From Epiperipatus broadwayi (Eukaryota > Onychophora > Udeonychophora > Euonychophora > Peripatidae), in NCBI GenBank assembly GCA_028023455.1, contig JAQFVV010000049.1, positions 7,461,647 through 7,525,646 of the forward strand: a stretch of 64,000 bases of DNA. Direction: 5' to 3'. Position numbers and translations under genes: made by a program. Shown here piece by piece: positions 1 through 11,211 of this stretch; within the stretch, counting starts at the first letter, position 1, and the number at the start of each line of letters is the position of its first letter. A model generated the notes under the pieces. It saw nothing but the letters and a program-made list of their open reading frames with translations, did no database searches and was not told where the DNA came from.

Positions 1-1218
1 ACTATTCATTTGAATTAAATCACAAATATTGACTCTATATATACAAAACTACATAAAATATAAAATACAAATCTTTAATGAAGCCTTTATTTAAAAAACA
101 TAAATTTGTCAACATTAAATATGTATGTATAAAGAGATAGATGGAAAAAATATCTTAAATAAATACCCGAGTTTAAATCCACATCAAATTTGCATTAACC
201 TACAAATACTGCATATATTTCTCAAATTCACAATAATCATAAATAGATGTTTCTAAAATAAACTTTTTCGGAAATTATTAGAGTAGTTTTAATAAGAGTA
301 TGTGTATGTCTATACATCTATTTCTTATATTTTATAATTTGTATTAATGGATTATTTTTTAACTCAATTTTAATAATATGTTCAAATAAAATAATTCTGC
401 CTTTATTTATTTATTTATAAAATTAAACTGACTGAAAATCCATTGTAATTTTATTATTTTTCAACTTAATTTTTAATATTGTTTAATCTTTTAAAAAACA
501 AATAAGATTAAAAAGGATTAAATTTAATTTAAACATGATAGCCATATTTCAAGATTACTGTATCTTTTATTTGTTTAATGGATTTTTAACTTAAAATAAA
601 AATCTAAACAAATGTGATTTATTTATAAATGTAATTTTATTGCTATCAAAATTCGTATTTGTGTAAAGAAGTGTAAAAACATGTTTTGCTTAATTTATAA
701 AAATCAAAGAATCTAAAATTTTATCAAAACAAACAAAGCGCCATTTTAGTTAATAGTTTTATCTTTTTTTTCAATGTACTGATAAAAAATAAATATTAAT
801 GATAAAAGAAATATTCTAATATAATATCTTTTAAAGTAATTATTATAAATATATTATTATCAAATTTATTTTATGAATTTTTTTTGTATAAGATTTCAAT
901 AAACATAAAGTAAGCCACAGTCGTAAGTTTATTGGAATTAAACTCAACATCTCCAATCCCATGAAATAAAATGTGTAAATTAAAAAGAAATTAATTCTAT
1001 AAAATCTTATTCAACTACAGAAACAATAAAATATTAAAAAATACAATTATTTACACTTTTATCTTTTTATTTACATATTAACTCTTCTGGCTTTGGCAGT
1101 TACAAAATAACTTTACAATATTTTTTCTGTGTGGGAAATAATGATATTCGGATTCTAAAACCTTGTGGCAAAATTTTCATGTACATATATAATCATATAT
1201 AAGTAATTCTATTTCTAG
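1..1218. other. AT-rich spacer, no feature seen
   Basis: Very AT-rich sequence with short A and T runs. I see no open frame with family-like residues, no inverted repeat and no recognisable repeat. Confidence 0.6.
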
Positions 1219-1705
1219 TTCACCCCACCATCAACAAACAGAATGATAAACAATACCAAAGACAAAATACCTTCTGATCAAATAGCCCAAGCAGTTTATA
1301 GAATTTCATGCCCAACCAATGAATGTAGAGCGGCATACTATGGGGAGACCCATGCCAACATTACAACAAGAACATCTCAACATCATTATTTGTACAGGAG
1401 AGCTATAAATAACGATGAAAACAGATCCATATTCTTTGAGCACCAAAAAACAACAGGCTATGTGTTCAAACCCACTATGGCAAGGGCACTATGCACTGAA
1501 TGTAATGATATGAAATGAAAAATTAAAGAGGTGTGCTTTATTGCAAATGACAATTGTGCAATAAATCGAAAAGAATTATGCTTTGCAATCTTCAGAAAAT
1601 GGTTGTTATAAAATTTGCATAAATTTTACATAAACCACAGCTAAACTTCAGTTAAAAGTAGGCTATGATTATAGAGACTCAAGGTCTCTGAAAGTGCTTA
1701 GCCAT
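1219..1705 (+). pseudogene. Penelope-like element fragment: GIY-YIG endonuclease C-terminus and start of 3' flank
   Basis: A 5'-truncated relic of a Penelope-like retroelement. The frame at 1243-1518 reads AVYRISCPTNECRAAYYGET and then TTRTSQHHYLYR, the signature of the GIY-YIG nuclease that PLEs carry after their reverse transcriptase (it nicks target DNA to prime reverse transcription). Two cysteines (C-x4-C) precede the YYGET motif, and a second PLE here (13.3-15.3 kb) lacks them. After a TGA at 1516-1518 the same frame continues with KIKEVCFIANDN and INRKELCFAIFRKW, the usual PLE C-terminal end, so the stop is a mutation. No reverse transcriptase is seen upstream. The 3' flank carries a hammerhead-like fold at 1660-1702. 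Family assignment is fairly sure; the exact 5' limit is not. Confidence 0.75.
1660..1702 (+). ncRNA. Hammerhead-ribozyme-like motif, PLE copy A
   Basis: Order seen: stem I GGCT (1660-1663) with AGCC (1699-1702); core ATGATTAT (1664-1671); stem II AGAGAC/GTCTCT (1672-1677 with 1683-1688) closed by TCAAG; GAA (1689-1691); stem III AGTGCT (1692-1697, self-complementary with one G-T pair); cleavage base T1698. Canonical C3-G8 is replaced by A3-T8, a compatible pair. One extra base lies between the core and stem II, as in the other PLE copies here. PLE hammerheads are established; activity of this copy is doubtful. Confidence 0.6.
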
Positions 1706-2344
1706 ATAACTTGTAAGAAGATTGAGATGAGCTTCACTTTTTTTCATAAAGTGCAAGCTAAATTACTTACTACTCAAAGGTGAAGTAGAAAACTACTATT
1801 TATTTACCTATCTTTACAATCTACATGGCCCCATTGGATTTATTAAAATCATAAGGCTCAGGTGCCATGTAAAGACCACATATGGCTCACTATCTACAGC
1901 CAGGAACTAATTCTCTGTGATATAATTTCTAATAGCATTTTTAATTGCTTTCTCTCCACAGTCTGAATGATCTTGCAACTCTAATCCCCATCATAATAAA
2001 AAAAAACAAGTTCATTTTTTATTTATTACATATCAGCTTATCTTCATTATTTTTTCTGGAGTGCAAGTCATAATGGTTGATAGCTAAAATTAGGTCAACT
2101 TTAACCAGCATGTTAATTAGTTTGTTAAAAATAATTCTTGTTTGTTTCAAAATCTATTAATTGGTTTCCTTTTTAAAAAAATTCAAAACCTCTCATGCGG
2201 TAACTTGTTTATGTTTTTTATTAACAGATTTATTCATACAATAATAACATATTTATACTGTTATTTAATTTATATGTATTTTTATTTTACTGATAGTTAC
2301 TTAATTCTATTATACATACTATACTTTATTATATACAGTATTAT
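1706..2344. other. Spacer, no feature seen
   Basis: AT-rich sequence after the PLE fragment. A short stretch near 1855-1900 (CAGGTGCCATGTAAAGACC) vaguely recalls tRNA-SINE body sequence of molluscs, but it is too short to call. Confidence 0.4.
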
Positions 2345-3194
2345 ATTGTAACAGTCAGAAAACGTGTGACTCGTAAACATAGTGCAGAATTCGACCACCA
2401 TACAGTACAGCAGCACCATCGAGTAGCGAAGCCACCCGTGATACTGAGTTCGAACATAGTTTATCGGTTCCACAATACAATCCATGAAACAACGCATCTG
2501 ATGCGACATTAGTCAATATTTCCTTAGGCACGGTGGTCAGCGATATGCAAGAGACTCATGATTTTATTCTCGAGTTAGCCAATAATCAAACTAATATTAA
2601 TTAAACATTCATATTTACATAATCGAGGAAATATTATATAGAATGGGTATCGAATAAATGAAACGTAACTGCAGACGTATAGTTTAAAATTATTTATTCA
2701 CACATTTTAATAAAACATTTACTAATAATATTTTATGGACTAACAGCTTTAGTAGCGGGATTTGCGACATGATTATATTTTAAAGAATACATTGATTTAT
2801 TTAGACATTATTTTATATTGAGGATTTCAGTAGCGGTATTTCCGATACTGTAATGTTTACAAAAGGAATACATTTATTTGAAGGCGTAATCTAGCTACCT
2901 AAAATTCTCGAGTGAGTATTTCTAATGCATGCCTGGAGGGATTTATACCTTTGCAATGCAAGAGTCTAAAGTATGGGTTATAAGAGTAATGGCAGACATA
3001 TATTTATTCAATTAAAATATTTATTTATAACTAAGGGCAAACATTTATTTGAGAGTGATTTATGAAGATAATACAGAGGCGGAGTGATATATAGAATAAT
3101 AAAATTAAGTAAAGGAACACGTGGTACGCTTTAGAAAGGTGATATGAAATGGTAGTATATTGAAACTGCAATGCCACGAATGGGTTTATAAGAG

Positions 3195-3228
3195 TGTCAG
3201 GCTGGTCTCTGCCTTGGCCCGATGAAGT
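3195..3228. repeat. 34-bp direct repeat, copy 1 (partner 3697-3730)
   Basis: The string TGTCAGGCTGGTCTCTGCC followed by YGGCCCGAYGAAGT recurs at 3697-3730, 502 bp downstream, with two transitions. It is GC-rich against an AT-rich background. Both copies are followed within about 25 bp by a GTGTCACA/GTGACACA word, so the repeated unit may be longer. Confidence 0.7.
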
Positions 3229-3248
3229 AAGGTGTCACATAAGCATAA

Positions 3249-3446
3249 CCAGGGACAAGCGGTCCATGTCGCAGTTTTGCCGGCTGGCTGCATGACGTGG
3301 TCAAGTCCTACGGGAGCACCCATTATGCCCGCTTGTGTAGGATGACTGGGGTTAATTTCAACCCTGAAGAATCCGGAAATTTCACGGCGGAATGGGTCAT
3401 CGTGGCTCTACAATGTAACACATGTATACTGTATAAACGATTATGA
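3249..3446 (+). other. Possible coding exon or relic ORF (65 codons)
   Basis: An open stretch between stops whose middle (about 3275-3414) has GC-rich third codon positions, unlike the rest of the window. It reads SFAGWLHDVVKSYG, then STHYARLCRMTGVNF and GNFTAEWVIVALQC. A CAG precedes 3275 and a GT follows 3414, so a 140-bp internal exon is conceivable, but the upstream tract is not pyrimidine-rich, which argues against a real acceptor. The opposite strand is also open over the same region. I do not recognise the peptide. It could be a lone host exon, a fragment of an unknown element, or chance in a GC-rich island. Confidence 0.25.
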
Positions 3447-3780
3447 TGAGGTTTAAATAGATTTCTGACTCGCCCTACATTATCAACATTTACTTAAGAA
3501 CGTTGGTGACTCTCAAAGAAATGTAATTTTCTGGACTTATTCATGATGATTTAATAAATACAAAACATATATAAATTGGGAATTATTATAACTAATACGT
3601 CAGCCATTTGCGAAGTAGTAGACCCTGCATTACAATAAGTGATGCACTGAATGCGTGTCGATTTATATGAAAGTGAAGTTATTAAGGAAATAAGAATGTC
3701 AGGCTGGTCTCTGCCTCGGCCCGACGAAGTACATATTAATGAAAATGTGACACACATTCACTGTTTCAAATGATCATAGA

Positions 3781-5655
3781 TTTAAACTTTGAAAATTGAG
3801 ATAATTATGAGCATGCAATAATTAAATAATAAATATAGATAAAATGTAGATTTTAAAAATACGCACCCAAGATAGAATGAGGTAAGCTAGATTAGTAGAG
3901 AAATTTACACATTAAGTTAATTATTCAGTTTTAGTTATACATATGGTAGTTTTACATTTTATAATTTAGATAAGTAGTATGAAGAAGAGCTATAGCATAT
4001 TATTAGAGTACTCTAGAGTTTGAACACAGACAGGTACCTGTTTTATAGGAAGTTTTCCGAGTCCATTGTTTAGTAGCAAATAGTTCATGAGTGGCAATTC
4101 TTTCTTGTATTTAGATATTTCATTTAATTTCATGGCAGCAGCAGCTTTCTCATTCAGTTCAGGCAGCAGATCTTCATGGTGAATTTATGACGGGCAATGG
4201 AAAGTTCGACATCCGATGGAGAATAATCTAGGTGCTTTACTCGGTCATACCTTGGCAGGAACAAATTATTTTTATTATTTTTGGAGACTCTCAGTGATTG
4301 AGAGCAAAGCTAAAGTTTAAGTGAATGTCTCCAGCAAGTCTAAGATGACCTCTTTTTTTATCTTGATCTTTCACATTTTTGTTAAGGTATTTTTAGGTTC
4401 TACTTAATCTGCCCTGAGGATAATCAATGCATTTTGTTGGTTTTTAATTAAAAAAAGCTGCCGTTCTATTGTTTACATTTCACATTTACTAATTATATTT
4501 TGGGGAATTTTTCTTTAATTAATCTATTATCTATCACTGACCGATGCTTTTAAATTTCAAAGACAAAAAGGGAACATAAGATTATTTTAACTTTTAATTA
4601 AATATTACATCAGATTTTTTTAGAATTATTATTAAACGAAATTTAAACAAAGCAATAAATATGAACTTTATAATCCAAAATAAATGATTAAAATTATACA
4701 AAATTATATAACTAAAAGAAATCTAAATTATACTATTTTATCCCTATTTATTGCGTTTAATTTGAGATCGAAATGTGCGCGTGTTTATGCTGAATTCTAC
4801 ATATATTTATACATTTTTAATATTGTTACACACACAATTCGATGTCAAAAAGTTTAAATTTGGGTGGGATAGACCGGTCAGTGAGAGACGACAGAAAAAG
4901 GTGAAACTTAAGATTCGAATACGAATCTTACTGTTTCAATATACCATCTATCATTTTAAATTTTCATACTTATATTGTTTATTCAATAAATTTTTAGAAA
5001 CCATTAACATGCATGTGCATGTTATTTTAATATTATGTTATGGATTGGGTAACTATACAAAAAGTCAAATACTTGAGTGAAATCAAAATAATAATAATTT
5101 TTGGATATATTTGGATAATATTAGGGATCAAATACAAAGTTAAGCTATGTAACAAACTCCATATCAGTCCAAATTTAAGAAAAGACAGATTAGTAAAACA
5201 TATAAAAAATATCAATATTAAAATAAAAGATAATATCAGTATTAAAAATATTAAAAACATAAAAGACTGCACTGAAATCATTCCCATGATTTTATATTGT
5301 AGCATCTGACATTCGAATACTATGCTATACCAACACACTGCATTGATGTTTATAAATTATAACAAATATAATTACCTACTATATGACTGTTTTTCAACAA
5401 ACTGCAGAATTACCATAATTATTATGAATCAATATCTTTTAAATAAGTTTATTTTAAATAAATTATTAATAGTAATGCATAGTTTTTTAATAAAAATTAG
5501 GATATTTAACTAAAAATGAATTGGAAATCTAAACATGTTCATTTACATATAAATTTTATTAATTATCCCAGTGATACGGTACCAGTCTATTTAGTTTAGT
5601 ATAATAGTAGAGTCAATAAACATCATTTGATCACCATTTCTTATGTTTGCTTATA
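3781..5655. other. AT-rich spacer, no feature seen
   Basis: AT-rich sequence. Short ORFs at 4775-5513 are rich in I, K, N, Y and F, as AT-rich noise gives, overlap each other on both strands and match no family I know. A slightly GC-richer patch at 4860-4920 has no visible structure. Confidence 0.5.
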
Positions 5656-5935
5656 ACTGTTATTAAAACAGGCAAAATTCATTATAAGTATTGCCACACA
5701 GCAAACTAGAGTAATCAATGGGTGCTAGAAGGCTTGTGCATAAAATCCCAATTTAGTGCCTACTCATCCAATTTCCCCAGACTAGTTTCTGGCTTGTGGC
5801 TTTCATCAGTGAGGAGCCTTGGATCTGAGAGCACTGCACCTAGATATTAGGGTCTAATGCAACCCTCTAGCAGATAGCTGTGTGTGGAAATATGTACAGT
5901 GAGTTTTGCCTGTTTTAATAGTACAATATATAATA
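5656..5935 (-). repeat. R-451 repeat copy (reverse) bounded by a 17-bp inverted repeat
   Basis: Homologous, in reverse orientation, to the tandem repeat at 63.0-63.6 kb. Shared text includes GATCTAGGTGCAGTGCTCTC-like, CACTGATGAAAGCCACAA, AAACTAGTCTGGG and GATGAGTAGGCACTA stretches. The copy is flanked by TATTAAAACAGGCAAAA on the left (about 5663) and its reverse complement on the right (about 5912), so its upstream end carries a short inverted piece of its own downstream end. A hammerhead-like motif lies inside at 5774-5815. No coding capacity is seen; this is a non-autonomous element. Confidence 0.7.
5774..5815 (-). ncRNA. Hammerhead-ribozyme-like motif, R-451 family
   Basis: On the minus strand: stem I TCCTCA (5815-5810) with TGGGGA (5779-5774), six pairs including one G-T; core CTGATGA (5809-5803), fully canonical; a 13-nt stem II region; GAA (5789-5787); stem III ACTAGT (5786-5781), perfectly self-complementary with no loop; cleavage base C (5780). 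Stem II here (AAGCCACAAGCCA) pairs poorly, but this copy and the one at 63.4 kb each differ by single transitions from a version that would give AGC/GCT. Core and stems I and III are strong; stem II is weak. Confidence 0.55.
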
Positions 5936-6346
5936 TGTAGTATATTTTGAGCAATTGTCACAAGAATAAATAAAAAATTAACCCTTTCATATTTAAATTT
6001 AAAAACTATTTATAATCAGAAAATGATTCAATCAATGGATTGATTGAGAATTCTAAACATTTTCATTTACATTTAAATTTCATTAATTACTGATGCAACA
6101 TGGCACCTTCCTTGATGAAGCATCTGTGTGTCTTCACAATCTGCATACTCATTTATGGTGACCCTGAATATAAGTGATTCATAGTTTGATTTATTATTGA
6201 GTAAAAATTAACAATAAATGTCATTGTAATCAACATTCAGTAACTAACAGAGTCTCCCAGCATATGGTTTATGCTTGGAAACTTGCCATTTTGTCTACAG
6301 TGAAACCTTTTCACATTATTTCATAGTGTGTTAATTATTAGAATAC
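5936..6346. other. Spacer, no feature seen
   Basis: AT-rich sequence with no frame, repeat or hairpin that I can support. Confidence 0.4.
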
Positions 6347-6578
6347 AGTTATTGAATTAGCATTTATTTTATAACGTCTTACGTGCGATTATAATTACGA
6401 TAGAATGACAGCCTGTTAACCTAATTGCGCAGACGCTGTGAGAATGTTATTCCTTTTTAGTCTTATACAAATACTATATCATGTGGTTGTTCGAAGGTAT
6501 TCATTTATTAATAACATTCTCACAGCGTCTGTGCAATTAGCTTAACAGGCTGTCATTCTATCATAGTTATTGAATTAG
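6347..6578. mobile_element. 204-bp hairpin element with 14-bp target-site duplication
   Basis: A perfect 14-bp direct repeat AGTTATTGAATTAG lies at 6347-6360 and 6565-6578. Between them (6361-6564) are two inverted arms of about 58 bp, roughly 6396-6453 and 6505-6562, that share ACGATAGAATGACAGCCTGT and CAGACGCTGTGAGAATGTTA-type sequence with few mismatches. Fourteen-base duplications are typical of target-primed retrotransposition (LINE, SINE, PLE) rather than DNA transposons. The unit is therefore unlike a standard MITE despite its hairpin. No coding capacity. Confidence 0.7.
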
Positions 6579-7578
6579 TAAATATATATAAATACAGTGC
6601 ACACATATACAAACAAATCTGAAAAAATGTCATTTAGTTTCCACAATATGTGAAAAAATTAATAAATTATTCTGCATTTAATCTATTTTGATAAAGGGTT
6701 TCTTATTCAATGCAAAGTAAGCTCTTGACTACCTTGATGAATGTTTAATCATAATGGAAGAAGCTGATTTATAGAAATGACTATTTTAATGAATATTCAC
6801 ATTTTAACAACCAATCGGTTATTTTACCAGTATATAATATTCATATTTGTACTGTTGATTGGTGTCATTACAAGACAGTTGATAAAGAAAGTTTCCAGAA
6901 ATATATATTTATATCATAAGAAGATTTTTTAAATTTCTTATGTATTGTGGGAACCTAAAAACAAATCATATATGCATGGTGAATGAAAGTGATACCTTTC
7001 CAGATTTATTTAATATTTTTAAGTATTTTAATAGACTAATTACATATATATGTTGTAATCAATAAAAAGAGATAAACAATATTATTGTATAAGCTAAGCT
7101 CAATGGATTTCAAACATGCCATATGCCACAATTATCATTAAGATAAAATGCAACATGAATCACTTAAGAGGAGGAAAGTAAAGATTTAATATTGGAAGCA
7201 TATGTCATTAAAGGTTATACTAAAATTCTTGTTTTTACAATATCTACTACTACCACACTTCTTACGAATCTTCTAAGCATCTTATTGCCATGATCAGAGG
7301 AAACATTTGATTTGTAAAATATGACCATGTTTTCTTAAATATTTGCTACAATGATATCTTATTTGAAACAGCTTCTTTAGAAATAATTTTTTAATAAGAT
7401 ATTTTATAATTAAATTGGGTATCTCATGGAAAATATGATTAAATTTCATTACGGTAAAATAAATTCTCAACACTTTTGGATTATTTAACAAAGAATAAAG
7501 TTCTAGTGAACAGAACAGTGAGACATATTCTTACCCTTAAAATAATGTCTCCCATAATTATTATTAGATAATAATTAC
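6579..7578. other. AT-rich spacer, no feature seen
   Basis: Nothing recognised. The short reverse-strand frame at 7294-7491 is I/K/L/N-rich and looks like noise. Confidence 0.5.
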
Positions 7579-9065
<1,487 letters not shown>

Positions 9066-9135
9066 TTAAAACAGGCAAAACTCTCCATACAGTAGTGCCA
9101 CTCAGTGCCAACCAGAGTTATGTACTAGCATAAGA
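9066..9135 (-). repeat. R-451 repeat remnant
   Basis: TTATTAAAACAGGCAAAACTC followed by a GTGCCACTCAGTGCCAACCAGAG-like stretch matches the downstream end of the R-451 family as seen at 5663-5720. The ribozyme portion is absent. Confidence 0.5.
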
Positions 9136-9689
9136 AATAGAGATCATGTGATAATATTTTATATTACAATTGAAATTGAATTTAAACATTTTAATATTAA
9201 AGTATTAACAAACCTAAATATAAGGGCTTGAACTAGGTTTTTATGTTAAATACCAATATCAAATTTCAAAATATTTTAATAGTTAAATTGTGATTATTTT
9301 AACCTTATTTGCTTACAAACTACATTAACTAAGACTTTAAGTTCACAAATACTTAAAGTTTACGTACTTTAAAATTACAAAGAACTATTTACAGGACTAA
9401 AATATTATAATTAGTTTGCTAAAATCACTTTACAGCTATAAAAATTACAAAAAGTATTTATACATTTGACTTATCATGTAAATAAATATAGCATTATTAA
9501 ACAACAACAAAGTTTACTCATTCTAAAATTAAATTATTGAAAAAACATTTTTTAGACATTAGGATGAAATATAACTCAACATTTAGCTTCAAGCAAAAGC
9601 TAAAGATCATAATATATATATAATATTTGAATACAAGTATATTGTTTATTCTGAAAATAATGTAATTAGAAAGGATTTCAACTCAGACT
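9136..9689. other. AT-rich spacer, no feature seen
   Basis: No supported feature. Confidence 0.4.
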
Positions 9690-10241
9690 TGCATGCTCCC
9701 TCCAACTAACCACTCTATCTTATATAACTGATACACATGACCACATACATGTGAAAAATATAAATGATCTTCAATAAACACCTGGTCTCATTTTATGCAG
9801 ATTTTTTAAATGCGATTTTGAAGTTATGCAATTCATGTTTCTTTTTAATATCTTTGTTTGCGGTTTTCTTTTATGCGATAAATGTGCCATTACTTTAAAT
9901 ATTATAAATTTTGTGCACTCACACATCATATTTAAAGTAATAGCGCATTATTGGAGTTTGATTTTCCATCTAATAATTTCAATATTTTCAGCACTTATAA
10001 TAGTACTGTAATAGATTTTATGCAATAAAGAAGTTCATAATTCACTTAAAATCAGGATTTCCCCATTTTATATACATACATTAAATTTTACAAGATTATA
10101 ATGTAAATCTGTTCAAACATTATAGATGCCTATACTATGCATGTTGTTGTTTTTGCATTTTAAATCACATATTTTTGCTTTTTAAAAAAAATAGTACGTA
10201 ATCAATTAATCATTTAGTGTCCACAAGTTTATTTTTAAAAG

Positions 10242-10472
10242 GTGAGTAATAGCAGTGGGCACAATTAAATTTGACAATTAAAAATAAAAATCTGATTTTT
10301 AATTGTAATTAACAATTTAAAAATTACCTAATGTGGTCTGAAATTAATGTGATGTGAAACAATGAAATTTGATTTTTAAACAGAATTGAAAGTTAAAAAA
10401 TTAAAGACAAAAATAAGAATTTAATTTTTAATTGTTAGTTTTAATTAAATTTTGCCCAACAGTGGTGAGTAG
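10242..10472. mobile_element. 215-bp hAT-type MITE inside the Tigger-like element
   Basis: An 8-bp near-perfect duplication, GTGAGTAA (10242-10249) and GTGAGTAG (10465-10472), flanks 10250-10464. The ends are loosely inverted: TAGCAGTGGGCACAATTAAA on the left, CACTGTTGGGCAAAATTTAA read inward from the right. Internally there are inverted copies of CAATTAAAAAT. Eight-base duplications are typical of hAT elements. No coding capacity. The inverted repeats are imperfect, so this is moderately sure. Confidence 0.6.
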
Positions 10473-10534
10473 GTGTCTTTTTATTATCATAAATCTAAGT
10501 TCTTATTTTTATTTTAAACTTTTAGTTTACCCTA

Positions 10535-10773
10535 ATGGGAAGGAAAAAAACACCCAAGAAAATGAATTTCTTTGGAAACAAATTTTAATTTTAGATTGCT
10601 TAGTGAAATGGGAAGGATCAACAGCGATTGGAAAACATTTTAGTTTGGATGAGTCTACTATAAGAGCAATTAAAATGAATAAAGCTGGTGCTAGTTGTAT
10701 TTCCTCTTGTTATGAATCTGATGTCTTACCAGTTCACAAACAAATCTGCATATTGTCAAATAGCTGTAATGAT
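10535..10773 (+). pseudogene. Tigger-like transposase remnant: CENP-B-type N-terminal helix-turn-helix
   Basis: The likely start is ATG at 10535, reading MGRKKTPKKMNFF; one frame change later the sequence reads ILILDCLVKWEGSTAIGKH, then FSLDESTIRAIKMNKAG. This is the psq/CENP-B HTH pattern of pogo/Tigger transposases (leucine-rich helix, SxxAIGxxF, ESTIRxIKxN), which binds the element's own terminal repeats. The frame ends at TAA 10774-10776, after about 75 codons, before the second DNA-binding domain and the DDE catalytic core. A full protein would be several hundred residues. It sits between the MITE and the right terminus of its own element. A short product would be a DNA-binding peptide at most. 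Confidence 0.7.
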
Positions 10774-11150
10774 TAAAATACTGTACATAAATAAAAAAAT
10801 GTAAAACACTGTAAATTATGCATAAATATATATATATTGTTTTGAATAAAATTAATTACTGTGGTTAATAAAAAAATGTTTGTCTTGTATCAATTTTTTT
10901 CAAATTTGATATTTTTTATTAGTCATATTTTATTTCCTTATGTTTTCTAGCAAATTTTAAAGTAATTTTATGTTGTTGCTTTGCTTTTATGCGATTTTTG
11001 AAAATTACAGTACGTATTCCCCATTTTTCAAGATAAGTTAAGTCTATTTTTGTGCAATTTCTTTTGTGCACATTTTTTGAGGAACCTATCTACCACATAA
11101 AATAAGACCCAGGTGTACATATTTTATGCTGAACTAGCATAATGATCTGG

Positions 11151-11194
11151 ACCAACTGACGAGTGCTGGTTCCACATGAAATACGTACATTGGA
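11151..11194 (+). ncRNA. Hammerhead-ribozyme-like motif, R-470 family, divergent copy
   Basis: Stem I ACCAA (11151-11155) with TTGGA (11190-11194, last pair lost); core CTGACGA (11156-11162; N7 may vary); stem II GTG/CAT outer pairs (11163-11165, 11175-11177); GAA (11178-11180); stem III ATACGTAC (11181-11188); cleavage base A11189. It has G10.1 and TACGTA, probably nearer the family's original state than the other copies. Confidence 0.6.
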
Positions 11195-11211
11195 GATCCA
11201 GAAGAATGTAT

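Larger units (their letters stand above)
2345..3780. other. Unexplained block of higher GC with internal diverged repeats
   Basis: This block is noticeably less AT-rich than its surroundings, mainly at 2360-2570 and 3180-3420. It contains diverged internal copies: AGTAGCGG-GATTTGCGA near 2752 and AGTAGCGG-TATTTCCGA near 2830, each followed by a GAATACATT..TTATTT stretch; GGGTTATAAGAG-like words near 2976 and 3182; and a 34-bp direct repeat at 3195-3228 and 3697-3730. No transposase or reverse transcriptase motif is visible. It may be an old non-coding retroelement, such as a decayed LTR or satellite derivative, or a host regulatory/exonic segment. Confidence 0.35.
9779..11115 (+). mobile_element. 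Tigger-like (pogo/Tc1-mariner) DNA transposon, internally deleted
   Basis: A 1337-bp element with imperfect terminal inverted repeats: CACCTGG-TCTCATTTTATG on the left and, on the reverse strand from the right, CACCTGGGTCTTATTTTATG. The right end is followed by TA. The left is preceded by AA, where uninterrupted R-470 copies have TA, so the TA duplication typical of Tc1/mariner elements is intact apart from one substitution. It carries only an N-terminal transposase remnant (10535-10773). The catalytic DDE domain is gone. It also hosts a 215-bp MITE at 10250-10464. Confidence 0.8.
9690..11200. repeat. R-470 repeat, inverted pair interrupted by a Tigger-like element
   Basis: 9690-9778 is a reverse-orientation R-470 head (CCACTCTATCTTATATAACT, TGATACACATGACCACATAC). 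The same reverse copy resumes at 11116 (ACATATTTTATGCTGAAC) after the inserted element. At about 11138 the orientation flips and a forward piece follows (AATGATCTGGACCAACTGAC to 11195). The inversion point lies inside the ribozyme region. Joining the flanks without the insert gives the TCAATATACATATTTTATGC text found in uninterrupted copies, with TA at the junction. Confidence 0.75.

Noticed and set aside
1855-1905. Text recalling a cephalopod SINE body (CAGGTGCCATGTAAAGACC)
   Set aside because: Too short, and the expected neighbouring SINE segments are absent; not usable for taxonomy.
6110-6150. CTTGATGAAGCATCTGTG, hammerhead-core-like
   Set aside because: No GAA, stem III or stem I partner downstream.
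9826-10011. Hydrophobic 61-codon frame and small hairpin in the left part of the Tigger-like element
   Set aside because: Sits in non-coding terminal sequence; the GCCATTACTTTAAATAT hairpin is likely subterminal structure of the transposon, not a gene.
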